Positions 1 to 8,296 of a DNA stretch of 64,000 nucleotides are shown one piece after another. Where the stretch lies: the NCBI RefSeq assembly GCF_029760855.1, contig NZ_SOSI01000002.1, positions 124,001 to 188,000 of the forward strand, written 5' to 3'. The notes beneath the pieces are model-generated. The model worked only from the letters and a program-made list of their open reading frames with translations. It did not search any database and was not told where the DNA came from. This DNA is from Erythrobacter litoralis (GTDB lineage Bacteria; Pseudomonadota; Alphaproteobacteria; Sphingomonadales; Sphingomonadaceae). Each line of letters begins with the position of its first letter. Within the stretch, counting starts at the first letter, position 1. A program made the position numbers and the translations under genes.

Positions 1-153
1 CAAGTTGATTGCCGCCCACACCTTACGGTCGACATAGATTACATAGGCCACGGCCAGCATCAACGGCAGCGCAATCAGCAGAATGCCCGCGATGGTCGCG
101 ATGGTCCACGCCGCCTCGTAAGTGAGGCCGAGAGATTGGAAGAATGCGGTCAT
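1..153 (-). CDS. nuoH: NADH-quinone oxidoreductase subunit H (N-terminal part, cut by window edge)
   Basis: Membrane subunit of complex I next to the quinone-binding site. Only the first 51 residues are present. The protein starts MTAFFQSLGL and continues into a hydrophobic helix (WTIATIAGILLIALPLMLAV), then YVDRKVWAAINL, which fits the conserved first helix and first cytoplasmic loop of NuoH. Its ATG overlaps the nuoG stop by 4 bases (ATGA), so it is translationally coupled and is the next gene of the nuo operon. The C-terminal part lies beyond position 1. The identification rests on the motif and on operon position. Confidence 0.9.
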   Translation of the reverse strand, partial: MTAFFQSLGLTYEAAWTIATIAGILLIALPLMLAVAYVIYVDRKVWAAINL

Positions 154-2165
154 TCCGCAGCCTCCGCCAGTTCGTCGCCATGGAAAAGTTCGGCGGAGCA
201 TTGCTGCATCACCGCGCTCGCTCGGGCGATCGGGTTGGTGAGATAGAAGTCCGCGATCGGATACCGGTCGATAGAGCCTTCCGCCTTCGCATTCATGTCG
301 GCTTTCGGCAATGCACCGAAGGACGCAACACCCTCTTCGCCCAGTGCCGGCACTTCCGCGATCATCGCCGATTGAAGCTCGGCGAAGCTGTCGAACCCGA
401 CCTTTACGCCGAGCGCATCGGCGAGTGCCCGCAGAATCGTCCAGTCCTCACGTGCGTCGCCCGGAGCGAACACGGCCTTCTCGGCGAATTGCACCCGGCC
501 CTCGGTGTTGACGTATGTACCGTCCTTCTCCGCGAAGCTGGCACCCGGCAAAACAATGTCCGCCGCGTGTGCGCCCTTGTCGCCATGGTGGCCGATATAG
601 ACCTTCAGGCTATTTGCGAACGGCGCGTAATCCGTCTCGTCCGCACCGAGGCTTAGAAGCACGTTAGGGTTTGCGGCTGCAATATCCGCCATGCCCCCGC
701 TTTGCGCAAAGCCGAGCATCAAACCGCCCATTCGCGCCGCCGAGAAATGCAGGACGTTGAAGCCGTTCCAATCCTCCTTCACGAGACCGAACGTCTCGGC
801 GAAAGCCAGCCCTGCATTCAGCGCGCCGCGCGCCAGTGCCGCGCCGCCCATGATGATCGCAGGCCGCTCCGCCGCTTCGAAGGCATCACTGACATGGCCA
901 GGCAGATCATTCAGCACGGCAAGATCGGTGCCGAGGAATTCTGCCGGGAAGGTCGTATCCCAGAGCGGACCGACGAGGAAAATCTTCGCACCGCGCTTCG
1001 CCGCCTTGCGCAGGCGAACGTTCACGAGAGGCGCTTCCCAACGCACATGGCTACCGACGATCAAGATCGCATCGGCAGTTTCGATCCCGGCTAACCCGCT
1101 GTTGAAGTTTACGGCAGCGAGGTTGGACACATCGTAGTTCATCCCGGTCTGGCGACCTTCGATAAACGAGGAACCGCATGCCTTTATAAGCGCCTTGGCA
1201 GCGAACATGGTCTCGCAATCGAGCATGTCGCCTGCGACCGCCCCGATGGACGATTTGTCCGAACCAAGCCGGTCCGCGATCGTCCCGAATGCTTCGTCCC
1301 ACGTACTTGCCGCGAGTTTCCCGTCCTTGCGCAGAAACACCTTGTCGAGCCGCCGCTTGCCAAGCCCATCGACTTGGTAGCGCCCCTTATCGCTCAACCA
1401 CTCCTCGTTGACCGCATCATTTATGCGCGGCAGGGCGCGCATCACTTCGCGGCCCCGACTATCGAGCCGGATATTGGCGCCGACAGCATCGGATACGTCG
1501 ATGCTCATCGTTTTCTTCAATTCCCACGGACGCGCCTCGAACGCGTAAGGGCGGGAGGTCAAAGCGCCGACCGGGCACAGGTCGATCACATTGGCGCTAA
1601 GCTCATGCTCCGCCGCCTGTTCGAGATAGGTTGTAATCTGCATGTCCTCGCCGCGGCCGACCGCGCCGATCTCGTCCACCCCGGCGATCTCTTCGGAAAA
1701 GCGGACACAGCGTGTGCAGTGGATGCAGCGGGTCATGATCGTCTTGATCAGCGGGCCCATATATTTCTCGGTTACAGCGCGCTTGTTCTCATGATAGCGC
1801 GTAGCGCCGCGACCATAGGTCATCGACTGGTCCTGCAAGTCGCACTCGCCGCCTTGGTCGCAGATCGGGCAATCGAGCGGATGGTTGATGAGGAGGAACT
1901 CCATCACCCCTTCGCGCGCGGTCTTGACCATCTTGGTGTCGGTGCGGATCTCCTGTCCGTCCGCCGCCGGAAGCGCACAACTTGCCTGCGGCTTTGGCGG
2001 TCCGGGTTTCACCTCGACCAAGCACATACGGCAATTGCCAGCGATGCTGAGACGTTCATGATAGCAGAAGCGCGGGATTTCCTTCCCGGCAAGCTCGCAA
2101 GCCTGCAGGACGGTCGCGCCGTCGGGAACTTCGATTTCCTGGCCATCTACGGTAACTTTAGGCAT
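150..2165 (-). CDS. nuoG: NADH-quinone oxidoreductase subunit G
   Basis: Iron-sulfur subunit of the peripheral arm of complex I, carrying electrons from NADH towards quinone. The 671-residue protein has an N-terminal [2Fe-2S] ferredoxin domain (C34, C45, C48, C63), a His-Cys3 [4Fe-4S] site (H95, C99, C102, C108) and a second [4Fe-4S] site (C147, C150, C153 with C197). A long molybdopterin-oxidoreductase-like domain follows, without an obvious cofactor site. The length is usual for alphaproteobacterial NuoG, which is shorter than the E. coli form. The start shares one base with the nuoF stop (TAATG), and the stop overlaps nuoH. Confidence 0.97.
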   Translation of the reverse strand: MPKVTVDGQEIEVPDGATVLQACELAGKEIPRFCYHERLSIAGNCRMCLVEVKPGPPKPQASCALPAADGQEIRTDTKMVKTAREGVMEFLLINHPLDCPICDQGGECDLQDQSMTYGRGATRYHENKRAVTEKYMGPLIKTIMTRCIHCTRCVRFSEEIAGVDEIGAVGRGEDMQITTYLEQAAEHELSANVIDLCPVGALTSRPYAFEARPWELKKTMSIDVSDAVGANIRLDSRGREVMRALPRINDAVNEEWLSDKGRYQVDGLGKRRLDKVFLRKDGKLAASTWDEAFGTIADRLGSDKSSIGAVAGDMLDCETMFAAKALIKACGSSFIEGRQTGMNYDVSNLAAVNFNSGLAGIETADAILIVGSHVRWEAPLVNVRLRKAAKRGAKIFLVGPLWDTTFPAEFLGTDLAVLNDLPGHVSDAFEAAERPAIIMGGAALARGALNAGLAFAETFGLVKEDWNGFNVLHFSAARMGGLMLGFAQSGGMADIAAANPNVLLSLGADETDYAPFANSLKVYIGHHGDKGAHAADIVLPGASFAEKDGTYVNTEGRVQFAEKAVFAPGDAREDWTILRALADALGVKVGFDSFAELQSAMIAEVPALGEEGVASFGALPKADMNAKAEGSIDRYPIADFYLTNPIARASAVMQQCSAELFHGDELAEAAE

Positions 2166-3457
2166 TATTCCGCCGCCTCCGCGAATTGTGCATTATGCTC
2201 CTCGATGCGACGTTCCAGTTCGGGGCGAAAGTGACGGATCAGGCCTTGAATCGGCCAGGCCGCAGCATCGCCAAGTGCGCAGATGGTGTGGCCTTCCACC
2301 TGCTTCGTGACCTGCTGCAGCATATCGATTTCCTCGATTGCCGCATCGCCATCGCGCAAACGCTCCATCATGCGCCACATCCACCCCGTGCCTTCACGGC
2401 AGGGGGTGCACTGGCCGCAGCTCTCGTGCTTGTAGAAATAGGAGAGACGCGAGATTGCACGGACGATGTCGGTCGATTTGTCCATCACAATGACCGCCGC
2501 CGTGCCGAGGCCTGAACCGAGTTCTTTAAGCCCGTCAAAGTCCATCGGCGCATCCCAGATCTGTTCAGCCGGAACCAAAGGCACCGACGATCCGCCCGGA
2601 ATGACCGCGAGGAGGTTGTCGCGCCCCCCGGTAATGCCGCCGCAATGCTTCTCGATCAGTTCGCTGAACGGGATGCTCATCGCCTCTTCGACGACGCACG
2701 GCTGTTCGACGTGGCCGCTGATCTGGAACAGCTTGGTGCCCGCATTGCCCTCACGCCCGAAACTGGAAAACCATGAAGCGCCGCGCCGGAGGATCGTGGG
2801 TGTTACGGCGATGCTTTCGACATTGTTAACCGTGGTGGGGCAGCCATAAAGACCAGCGCCCGCCGGGAAGGGCGGCTTAAGGCGCGGCTGGCCCTTCTTG
2901 CCTTCGAGGCTTTCGATCATCGCAGTTTCTTCGCCGCAGATATAGGCGCCTGCCCCGCGATGCAGGAACACGTCGTAATCGTAGCCCGAACCGCTGGCGT
3001 TCTTGCCGATCAGTCCGGCATCGTACGCCTCGTCGATCGCGGCCTGCAATGTCTCGGCCTCGCGAATATATTCGCCGCGAATGTAGATGTAGGCGGCGCG
3101 TGCCCGCATCGCGTAGCCGGCAACCAAAGCGCCCTCGATCAGCTTATGCGGATCGTGGCGGATGATTTCCCGGTCCTTGCAGGAACCGGGTTCGGATTCG
3201 TCGGCATTGATGACGAGGAAGCTTGGGCGACCGTCCTTGCTCTCCTTCGGCATGAACGACCATTTGAGGCCCGTCGGGAAGCCCGCCCCGCCCCGGCCAC
3301 GTAGCCCAGACGCCTTGATCTCTTCGATGATCGCATCCTGCCCGCGGCCGAGCAGTGCCTTCGTATCGTCCCAGTCGCCGCGCTGCTGCGCCGCTTTCAG
3401 GCCCCAGTCCTGGAATCCGTAGAGGTTGGTAAAGATACGGTCCTTGTCAGCGAGCAT
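2165..3457 (-). CDS. nuoF: NADH-quinone oxidoreductase subunit F
   Basis: NADH-binding flavoprotein subunit of complex I; it accepts hydride from NADH on FMN and passes electrons to a [4Fe-4S] cluster. The 430-residue protein shows the glycine-rich nucleotide/FMN segments [13 protein letters not shown] and [19 protein letters not shown], plus [13 protein letters not shown]. The N3 cluster motif [11 protein letters not shown] sits near residue 350, with a further Cys at CALGDAA. The ATG shares one base (TGATG) with the stop of a 45-residue membrane ORF upstream, an unusual neighbour. The length is typical. Confidence 0.98.
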   Translation of the reverse strand: MLADKDRIFTNLYGFQDWGLKAAQQRGDWDDTKALLGRGQDAIIEEIKASGLRGRGGAGFPTGLKWSFMPKESKDGRPSFLVINADESEPGSCKDREIIRHDPHKLIEGALVAGYAMRARAAYIYIRGEYIREAETLQAAIDEAYDAGLIGKNASGSGYDYDVFLHRGAGAYICGEETAMIESLEGKKGQPRLKPPFPAGAGLYGCPTTVNNVESIAVTPTILRRGASWFSSFGREGNAGTKLFQISGHVEQPCVVEEAMSIPFSELIEKHCGGITGGRDNLLAVIPGGSSVPLVPAEQIWDAPMDFDGLKELGSGLGTAAVIVMDKSTDIVRAISRLSYFYKHESCGQCTPCREGTGWMWRMMERLRDGDAAIEEIDMLQQVTKQVEGHTICALGDAAAWPIQGLIRHFRPELERRIEEHNAQFAEAAE

Positions 3458-3594
3458 CAGCCCATTCCTCCGAATACGACGATTGCCGCGACGATCAGAA
3501 TGCCTACGAGCGCGATAGTCTTAACAACGCCCGCGAGCACCTTCCATGCGATGAAAACCGCGACCAGCGCGATAATGATGGTAACGATGTCCAT
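3457..3594 (-). CDS. 45-residue hydrophobic small protein within the nuo operon
   Basis: An unrecognised micro-ORF between nuoE and nuoF. It starts ATG GAC ATC and encodes [17 protein letters not shown], then KVLAGVVK, then a second very hydrophobic stretch ([18 protein letters not shown]), ending MG. Both halves could span the membrane, with a Lys-containing turn around residues 18-25. Its start shares one base with the stop of the preceding 60-residue ORF, and its stop shares one base with the nuoF start (TGATG both times). Such reinitiation junctions argue that it is translated. Function unknown. It may be a complex I assembly or accessory peptide, but that is inference only. Confidence 0.6.
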   Translation of the reverse strand: MDIVTIIIALVAVFIAWKVLAGVVKTIALVGILIVAAIVVFGGMG

Positions 3595-3776
3595 CAGTGG
3601 TCGCTCTCCCCACCCTTCGGCTTGCCTTTACCAGCCTGCAACGCGACCAGAAGCGCTCCGACTACAATCAGTGCGGTGCCAATTACGTAGGATGTACTGA
3701 AGACATCGATCAGGATGCCGACCACGATCAGGGTGACACCTATCCAGATCATCGGCGAATTGCGTTTTTTCACCAT
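3594..3776 (-). CDS. 60-residue two-helix small membrane protein within the nuo operon
   Basis: An unrecognised gene between nuoE and the 45-residue ORF. It encodes a short basic N-terminus (MVKKRNSP), two predicted transmembrane segments (about residues 9-25 and 29-47, separated by FSTSY) and a polar basic tail (GKGKPKGGESDH). The ATG lies inside the last codons of nuoE (7-base overlap, ATGGTGA), and the stop shares one base with the following ORF. Tight coupling on both sides suggests stoichiometric co-translation with the peripheral-arm subunits. No family assignment can be made from sequence alone. Confidence 0.7.
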   Translation of the reverse strand: MVKKRNSPMIWIGVTLIVVGILIDVFSTSYVIGTALIVVGALLVALQAGKGKPKGGESDH

Positions 3777-4438
3777 TCGCTCCGATAATCGTAGTTAGCG
3801 TCGACCATCTCTTTCAGTGTCGTTACACCATCTGACGGCTCGCTGGTGTGGCGGCCTGGCTCCTGTGTGCCGGGCTTCGGCTGTTCGCCGGCGGCCAGCG
3901 CATCGAGAACCGCGTCGAGACGTTCCGGCGTAAGGTCTTCGTAATTATCGTCGTTGATCTGGGCCATCGGCGCGGTGGCGCAATTGCCCATGCATTCGAC
4001 CTCGGTAAGGGTCCAGAGGCCGTCTTGCGAGACGTGGCCTTTCACCATGCCGCGCTTCTTGCAGGTTTCGAACAAAGCATCCGAGCCGCGCAGCATGCAC
4101 GGCGTCGTGCCGCAAACCTGCACGTGATACTTCCCGACCGGCTTCAGATTGTACATAAAGTAGAAGGTCGCGACCTCGAGCACGCGGATTACCGGCATGT
4201 CGAGATACTCGGCGACATATTCGATTACCGGAAGCGGCAACCAACCCTGCGTGTCCGTCTCCTCGCCGACCTGCCGCTGGGCAAGGTCAAGCAGCGGCAT
4301 TACCGCCGATTTCTGGCGTCCATCCGGATAACGCGCGATCGCCTCGTCGGCCTTTGCCTTGTAGGTTTCCGTAAACGCAAAGCCTCCCCAGCGATCGCGA
4401 AGTTCGGGAGTGTCGGGTGCCGGGGAACGGTCAGCCAT
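3770..4438 (-). CDS. nuoE: NADH-quinone oxidoreductase subunit E
   Basis: Thioredoxin-like [2Fe-2S] subunit of complex I, bound to NuoF. The 222-residue protein carries the expected four cysteines: C109 and C114 (CGTTPC), and C149 and C153 (CMGNC). The helical N-terminus resembles other NuoE (AIARYPDGRQKSAVMPLLDL). A polar tail of about 50 residues follows the domain, ending DYRSEW. The start overlaps the end of the upstream 68-residue ORF by 8 bases, and the stop overlaps the next small ORF by 7 bases. Confidence 0.97.
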   Translation of the reverse strand: MADRSPAPDTPELRDRWGGFAFTETYKAKADEAIARYPDGRQKSAVMPLLDLAQRQVGEETDTQGWLPLPVIEYVAEYLDMPVIRVLEVATFYFMYNLKPVGKYHVQVCGTTPCMLRGSDALFETCKKRGMVKGHVSQDGLWTLTEVECMGNCATAPMAQINDDNYEDLTPERLDAVLDALAAGEQPKPGTQEPGRHTSEPSDGVTTLKEMVDANYDYRSEW

Positions 4439-4637
4439 TGGTATATCTCAAAGCAGAACGATTCCGTCTTACAAATACTGAAAAGAGCAAATTCAGGGTA
4501 AACACCGCAAACACGGTCCGGGAAAAGCCTTCGAGGCCACCGTATCCGGCAAGGCGGAGTCCGATCAAGGTAAGGTAGGAGCCAGCCGTCGCGCACCGCA
4601 ACTTGTCGAGCAAATCAAGAAAACTTGTTTTGCTCAC
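4431..4637 (-). CDS. 68-residue small membrane protein between nuoD and nuoE
   Basis: An unrecognised gene with a GTG start overlapping the nuoD stop (GTGA, 4 bases) and an 8-base overlap with the nuoE start. It encodes [15 protein letters not shown], a helix around residues 17-33 ([16 protein letters not shown]) and a second hydrophobic stretch ([18 protein letters not shown]), then a basic tail ([12 protein letters not shown]). It is probably a small inner-membrane protein. The coupling on both sides supports translation. The role is unknown; location suggests a complex I accessory or assembly function. Confidence 0.65.
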   Translation of the reverse strand: MSKTSFLDLLDKLRCATAGSYLTLIGLRLAGYGGLEGFSRTVFAVFTLNLLFSVFVRRNRSALRYTNG

Positions 4638-5851
4638 CGGTCACACTCCCCGAACACCACGTCGATCGCGCCCAAAATGGCGGTCGCGTCGGGCAGCATA
4701 TGGCCGCGGCACATCATGTCCATCGCCTGCAAATGGCTGAAGGCCGTCGGGCGGATCTTGCAACGATAGGGTTTGTTCGACCCATCGCTTACCAGATAAA
4801 CGCCGAACTCGCCCTTGGGGCTTTCGGTCGCAACGTAGACCTCTCCGGCGGGCACGTGGAAGCCCTCGGTGTAGAGCTTGAAGTGATGAATCAGTGCTTC
4901 CATCGACTGCTTCATCTCCGCACGTTTTGGCGGAGCAACTTTGCGGTCGTCGCTCGCGATCGGTCCGGTGGGAATCTGTGCGAGGCACTGCTTGATGATT
5001 TTCTTGCTCTCGTAAACCTCGTTCACGCGAACCATGAAGCGATCGTAGCAGTCGGAATTCGTGCCGACGGGGATGTCGAACTCCATCCGGTCGTACACCT
5101 CGTAGGGCTGCGACTTGCGCAAGTCCCACGGGATGCCGGCGGCGCGGATCATCGGGCCGGAGAAGCCCCATGCCAGCGCGTCTTCCTTGCTCACCACGGC
5201 GATATCGACATTGCGCTGCTTGAAGATGCGGTTGCCGGTGACGAGGCTCATCGCATCGCCGAACAGTTCGGGAAGGCGATTGTCGAGCCAGTCTCCTATA
5301 TCGACCAGCAGCTTTTCCGGCACGTCCTGGTGGACGCCGCCCGGGCGCAGATAGGCATGGTGCATCCGCGCGCCGCTCATCCGCTCGAAGAAGTTCATGC
5401 AATCTTCGCGCAGCTCGAACACCCACAGGTTCGGCGTCATCGCACCGACGTCCATGACGTGCGCACCGATGTTGAGCATATGATTACAGATGCGAGTCAG
5501 CTCGGCGAAAAGTACGCGTAGATACTGAGCGCGCTCAGGCACTTCGATGTTGAGCAGCTTCTCGATCGCGAGGACGTAGCTATGCTCCATGCAGAGCGGA
5601 CTACAATAATCGAGCCGGTCGAAATAGGGCAGCGCTTGCAGATAGGTCTTGTTCTCGATCAGCTTTTCGGTGCCGCGATGCAGCAGGCCTACATGCGGAT
5701 CGACGCGTTCGATGATCTCACCGTCCAGTTCCATGACCATGCGCAGAACGCCGTGCGCGGCAGGGTGCTGCGGCCCGAAATTGATCGTGTAGTTGGTGAT
5801 CGTTTCGTCACCGGTGGTGGGCGACTCTTCGATTTGCAGGGCGTGGCTCAT
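4634..5851 (-). CDS. nuoD: NADH-quinone oxidoreductase subunit D
   Basis: 49-kDa-type subunit of complex I that forms the quinone pocket with NuoB; homologous to the large subunit of NiFe hydrogenases but without the metal cysteines. The segment [18 protein letters not shown] near the N-terminus and the C-terminal [12 protein letters not shown] are diagnostic. I choose the ATG at 5851 (MSHALQIEE, 405 residues) because it overlaps the stop of the upstream lipoprotein gene as ATGA. An ATG four codons upstream (5863) is possible. The stop is coupled to the GTG start of the 68-residue ORF. Confidence 0.97.
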   Translation of the reverse strand: MSHALQIEESPTTGDETITNYTINFGPQHPAAHGVLRMVMELDGEIIERVDPHVGLLHRGTEKLIENKTYLQALPYFDRLDYCSPLCMEHSYVLAIEKLLNIEVPERAQYLRVLFAELTRICNHMLNIGAHVMDVGAMTPNLWVFELREDCMNFFERMSGARMHHAYLRPGGVHQDVPEKLLVDIGDWLDNRLPELFGDAMSLVTGNRIFKQRNVDIAVVSKEDALAWGFSGPMIRAAGIPWDLRKSQPYEVYDRMEFDIPVGTNSDCYDRFMVRVNEVYESKKIIKQCLAQIPTGPIASDDRKVAPPKRAEMKQSMEALIHHFKLYTEGFHVPAGEVYVATESPKGEFGVYLVSDGSNKPYRCKIRPTAFSHLQAMDMMCRGHMLPDATAILGAIDVVFGECDR

Positions 5852-6390
5852 GCGCAGATCCAATTGCCGGAGTAGCTTTTCCGCGTACCCGCCGCATCCG
5901 CGACCGTAATCCGGGCACGCCGGCTTTGTCCGGCGGCACCGGTGGGCTGGACGGAAACGGTCACGCCCTCTCCGGTGAAGGTCGTGCCGTTCTTGATGCT
6001 GTCGAGGCCGCCCGGCCCGCTGTCGAGCAAGGTCAGACCGTCACCTACACGGATCACGGCCTTGCCGGGAATGCTGCCGTCGCGAAGGCCCGCTGCTATA
6101 AGCATCTCGCGCGAACCTTCCATGAACGTGCAGCCGCCTTCGCGCGGGCCGAGATTGACGTTGGCGATATCGCCGAGCTGCTGGAGCTGGGTGACATCGG
6201 CGCCCTGCGGCGGTGCGGTCTCGGCTGTGTTAGGCAGATCCATCCTTCGCTGCGAGGATTCAGGCGCGCCACTCTGTTCACCACCGCCGATGCGCGCCGC
6301 GAAATCGTCGGCACCTTCTTGTTCGGCTGCGGGTTCCTGCGAGCAGGCGGCAAGCGCACATGCTGCGACCATTGCGAAGGTAAACCGCAT
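5848..6390 (-). CDS. Lipoprotein of unknown function within the nuo operon
   Basis: A 180-residue predicted lipoprotein between nuoC and nuoD. The N-terminus [20 protein letters not shown] has a short signal peptide and a lipobox (LAAC, lipidated C16). A low-complexity acidic and Gln-rich linker to about residue 60 follows. The rest is a small domain with the segments [17 protein letters not shown] and [18 protein letters not shown], ending SYSGNWICA. Two cysteines (in GGCTF and WICA) could form a periplasmic disulfide. The start shares one base with the nuoC stop and the stop overlaps nuoD. I do not recognise the domain. It would face the periplasm, whereas NuoC and NuoD are cytoplasmic. Confidence 0.75.
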   Translation of the reverse strand: MRFTFAMVAACALAACSQEPAAEQEGADDFAARIGGGEQSGAPESSQRRMDLPNTAETAPPQGADVTQLQQLGDIANVNLGPREGGCTFMEGSREMLIAAGLRDGSIPGKAVIRVGDGLTLLDSGPGGLDSIKNGTTFTGEGVTVSVQPTGAAGQSRRARITVADAAGTRKSYSGNWICA

Positions 6391-7241
6391 CAGTCCTTGA
6401 CCTCCTTCGGCGTGGTAGCAGCCGGCGTATCAGTAGTTTCACCCTCGCGCTTTGCACGATCGGGACGGTCCTCGGTCGGCTCGGGCGGCGGGGTGCGATC
6501 TTCACCGCCATTCTCTTCGGCAGGAGAGCCGGCGCTGACCTTCTCATCGGCCTTAGCATCGGCTTCTGGACCAGCTCCGGTGTCCTTCGTACTTTCCGTT
6601 ACCTTCGGATCGTCGACTGGCGGGGTGGACGCTTTTTCGTCGCCGGGCAGCACGTAATCCGCGCCCTCCCAAGGCGAGAGGAAATCGAACTGGCGCAAGT
6701 CCTGCGCGAGCTGGACGGGTTCGTACACAACGCGCTTTTCGTCTTCCGAATAGCGCAGTTCCACATAGCCGGTAAGCGGGAAGTCCTTACGGAAAGGATG
6801 TCCCTCGAACCCGTAATCGGTGAGGATCCGGCGGAGGTCGGTGTTGCCGTCGAACAGCACGCCGTACATGTCGAACACTTCGCGTTCCAGCCACCCGGCA
6901 TTCGGCCAAACGCCGGTAAGCGTCGGCACCGGGGAGTCTTCACTCGCCCGGACCTTGACCATGATGCGGCTGTTCTTTGTCACCGAAAGCAACATGTATA
7001 CGACTTCGAACCGCTCCGGCCTGCCCGGATAATCGACCCCGGCGATTTCCATGAGCTGCTGGTATTCGAATTCGTCGCGGAGCATCCGTAAAACGTCGGC
7101 GATGCTTTCGCGGCGCACGCGAAACATCAACTCGCCATGCTCGTCGTGCGCATGCTCGAGCGCATCGCCGATCGCGTTCGACAAGGTTGCCTGAAGCCCG
7201 TCGATCTGCGTGAAGCGCGGGGCAGAGTGCAGCGTCGTCAT
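6390..7241 (-). CDS. nuoC: NADH-quinone oxidoreductase subunit C
   Basis: 30-kDa-type peripheral-arm subunit of complex I, separate here rather than fused to NuoD as in E. coli. The conserved core runs to about residue 200, with [20 protein letters not shown] and [20 protein letters not shown]. After [11 protein letters not shown] comes a C-terminal extension of about 80 residues rich in Asp, Glu, Lys, Pro and Thr, with no predicted fold. That makes the protein (283 residues) longer than the usual 200 or so. It is preceded by nuoB with a 10-base gap. Confidence 0.96.
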   Translation of the reverse strand: MTTLHSAPRFTQIDGLQATLSNAIGDALEHAHDEHGELMFRVRRESIADVLRMLRDEFEYQQLMEIAGVDYPGRPERFEVVYMLLSVTKNSRIMVKVRASEDSPVPTLTGVWPNAGWLEREVFDMYGVLFDGNTDLRRILTDYGFEGHPFRKDFPLTGYVELRYSEDEKRVVYEPVQLAQDLRQFDFLSPWEGADYVLPGDEKASTPPVDDPKVTESTKDTGAGPEADAKADEKVSAGSPAEENGGEDRTPPPEPTEDRPDRAKREGETTDTPAATTPKEVKD

Positions 7242-7251
7242 CGCCTGAACC

Positions 7252-7830
7252 TCAACGCTCGATCGTGCCGACGCGGCGAATCTTCCGCTGCAATTGCATC
7301 ACGCCATACAGCAGGGCTTCGGCCGTGGGCGGGCAGCCCGGCACGTAAATATCGACCGGAACGATCCGGTCGCAACCACGCACGACGCTGTAGCTGTAGT
7401 GGTAATAGCCGCCGCCATTGGCGCAGCTACCCATGCTGATGACGTATTTCGGGTCCGACATCTGGTCGTAAACCTTGCGCAGTGCAGGCGCCATCTTGTT
7501 GCACAGCGTCCCCGCCACGATCATCACGTCGCTCTGACGCGGGGAGGCGCGCGGGGCGACCCCGAACCGCTCCATATCGTAGCGCGGCATATTGACGTGG
7601 ATCATTTCGACCGCACAGCAAGCAAGCCCGAAGGTCATCCACCATAGCGAGCCGGTGCGCGCCCACTGGAACAGGTCCTCGGTACTGGCGACAAGGAAGC
7701 CCTTGTCGTTCACTTCGGTCTGGAGCGCGTTGAAATATTCTTGGTCCGGCTGGCGCACATTGCCGGGCTTCGCCGTCGGCTGGATATGGGCGTCGCGGCC
7801 ATGCGGGCTGGTGGTCATCTGTTCGGCCAT
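7252..7830 (-). CDS. nuoB: NADH-quinone oxidoreductase subunit B
   Basis: PSST-type subunit holding cluster N2, the electron donor to quinone. It shows the cluster motifs [47 protein letters not shown] and [14 protein letters not shown], giving the tandem CC plus two further cysteines. I choose the ATG at 7830 ([11 protein letters not shown], 192 residues), 4 bases after the nuoA stop. An upstream in-frame start at 7869 would overlap nuoA by 35 bases and add 13 non-conserved residues. Confidence 0.97.
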   Translation of the reverse strand: MAEQMTTSPHGRDAHIQPTAKPGNVRQPDQEYFNALQTEVNDKGFLVASTEDLFQWARTGSLWWMTFGLACCAVEMIHVNMPRYDMERFGVAPRASPRQSDVMIVAGTLCNKMAPALRKVYDQMSDPKYVISMGSCANGGGYYHYSYSVVRGCDRIVPVDIYVPGCPPTAEALLYGVMQLQRKIRRVGTIER

Positions 7831-7834
7831 CGGA

Positions 7835-8209
7835 TCACTCCCACTCCAGCGCGCCGACTTTCCAAGCATAGGCGAAGCCGACGATCAGTTCGCCGAGGAA
7901 CACCATCATCGTAATCCAGCCTGGCCAACCGGTCAGATCGAGGCTGACCGCCCACGGAAACAGGAACGCCGCTTCGAGGTCGAAGATGATGAACAGGATC
8001 GCGACGAGGTAGAACCGCACGTCGAACTGGCTGCGCGGATCCTCGAAGGCAGGAAAGCCGCACTCGTATTCGCTCAGCTTTTCCGCATCGGGATGGTGGC
8101 TACCGGTCAGGCGCGAAACGCCCATCGGCAGGAACACGAACGCCGCCGACAGGGCGACCGCGATGAACAGGAAAATAAGTATGGGTAGGTATTGACCGAG
8201 ATCGACCAC
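7835..8209 (-). CDS. nuoA: NADH-quinone oxidoreductase subunit A
   Basis: Small membrane subunit of complex I at the junction of the two arms. It has three hydrophobic helices: near the N-terminus ([19 protein letters not shown]), around [20 protein letters not shown], and at [18 protein letters not shown]. The conserved loop [20 protein letters not shown] lies between the first two. I choose the GTG at 8209 (protein MVDLGQYLP, 124 residues), which has TTGGA a few bases upstream. A TTG at 8221 would add four residues. It is the first gene of the operon, and the promoter probably lies in the 88 bases before the upstream flippase stop. I could not pick a convincing -35/-10 pair there. Confidence 0.96.
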   Translation of the reverse strand: MVDLGQYLPILIFLFIAVALSAAFVFLPMGVSRLTGSHHPDAEKLSEYECGFPAFEDPRSQFDVRFYLVAILFIIFDLEAAFLFPWAVSLDLTGWPGWITMMVFLGELIVGFAYAWKVGALEWE

Positions 8210-8296
8210 GCGCGATTCCAAATTTCAAGCTGTTTTCCGGCCTGCACCTAGGCCTCGGAGGGCTGAAACGCAAGGGTCGCAACCAGGGTGATGCGC

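Noticed and set aside
1374-2234. Open frame on the plus strand over nuoG
   Set aside because: A shadow of a high-G+C gene: the residues do not resemble a protein family and the minus-strand gene has perfect Fe-S motifs.
7831-7869. Upstream start for nuoB adding 13 residues
   Set aside because: It overlaps the end of nuoA by 35 bases and the added residues are not NuoB-like; ATG 7830 follows the nuoA stop by 4 bases.
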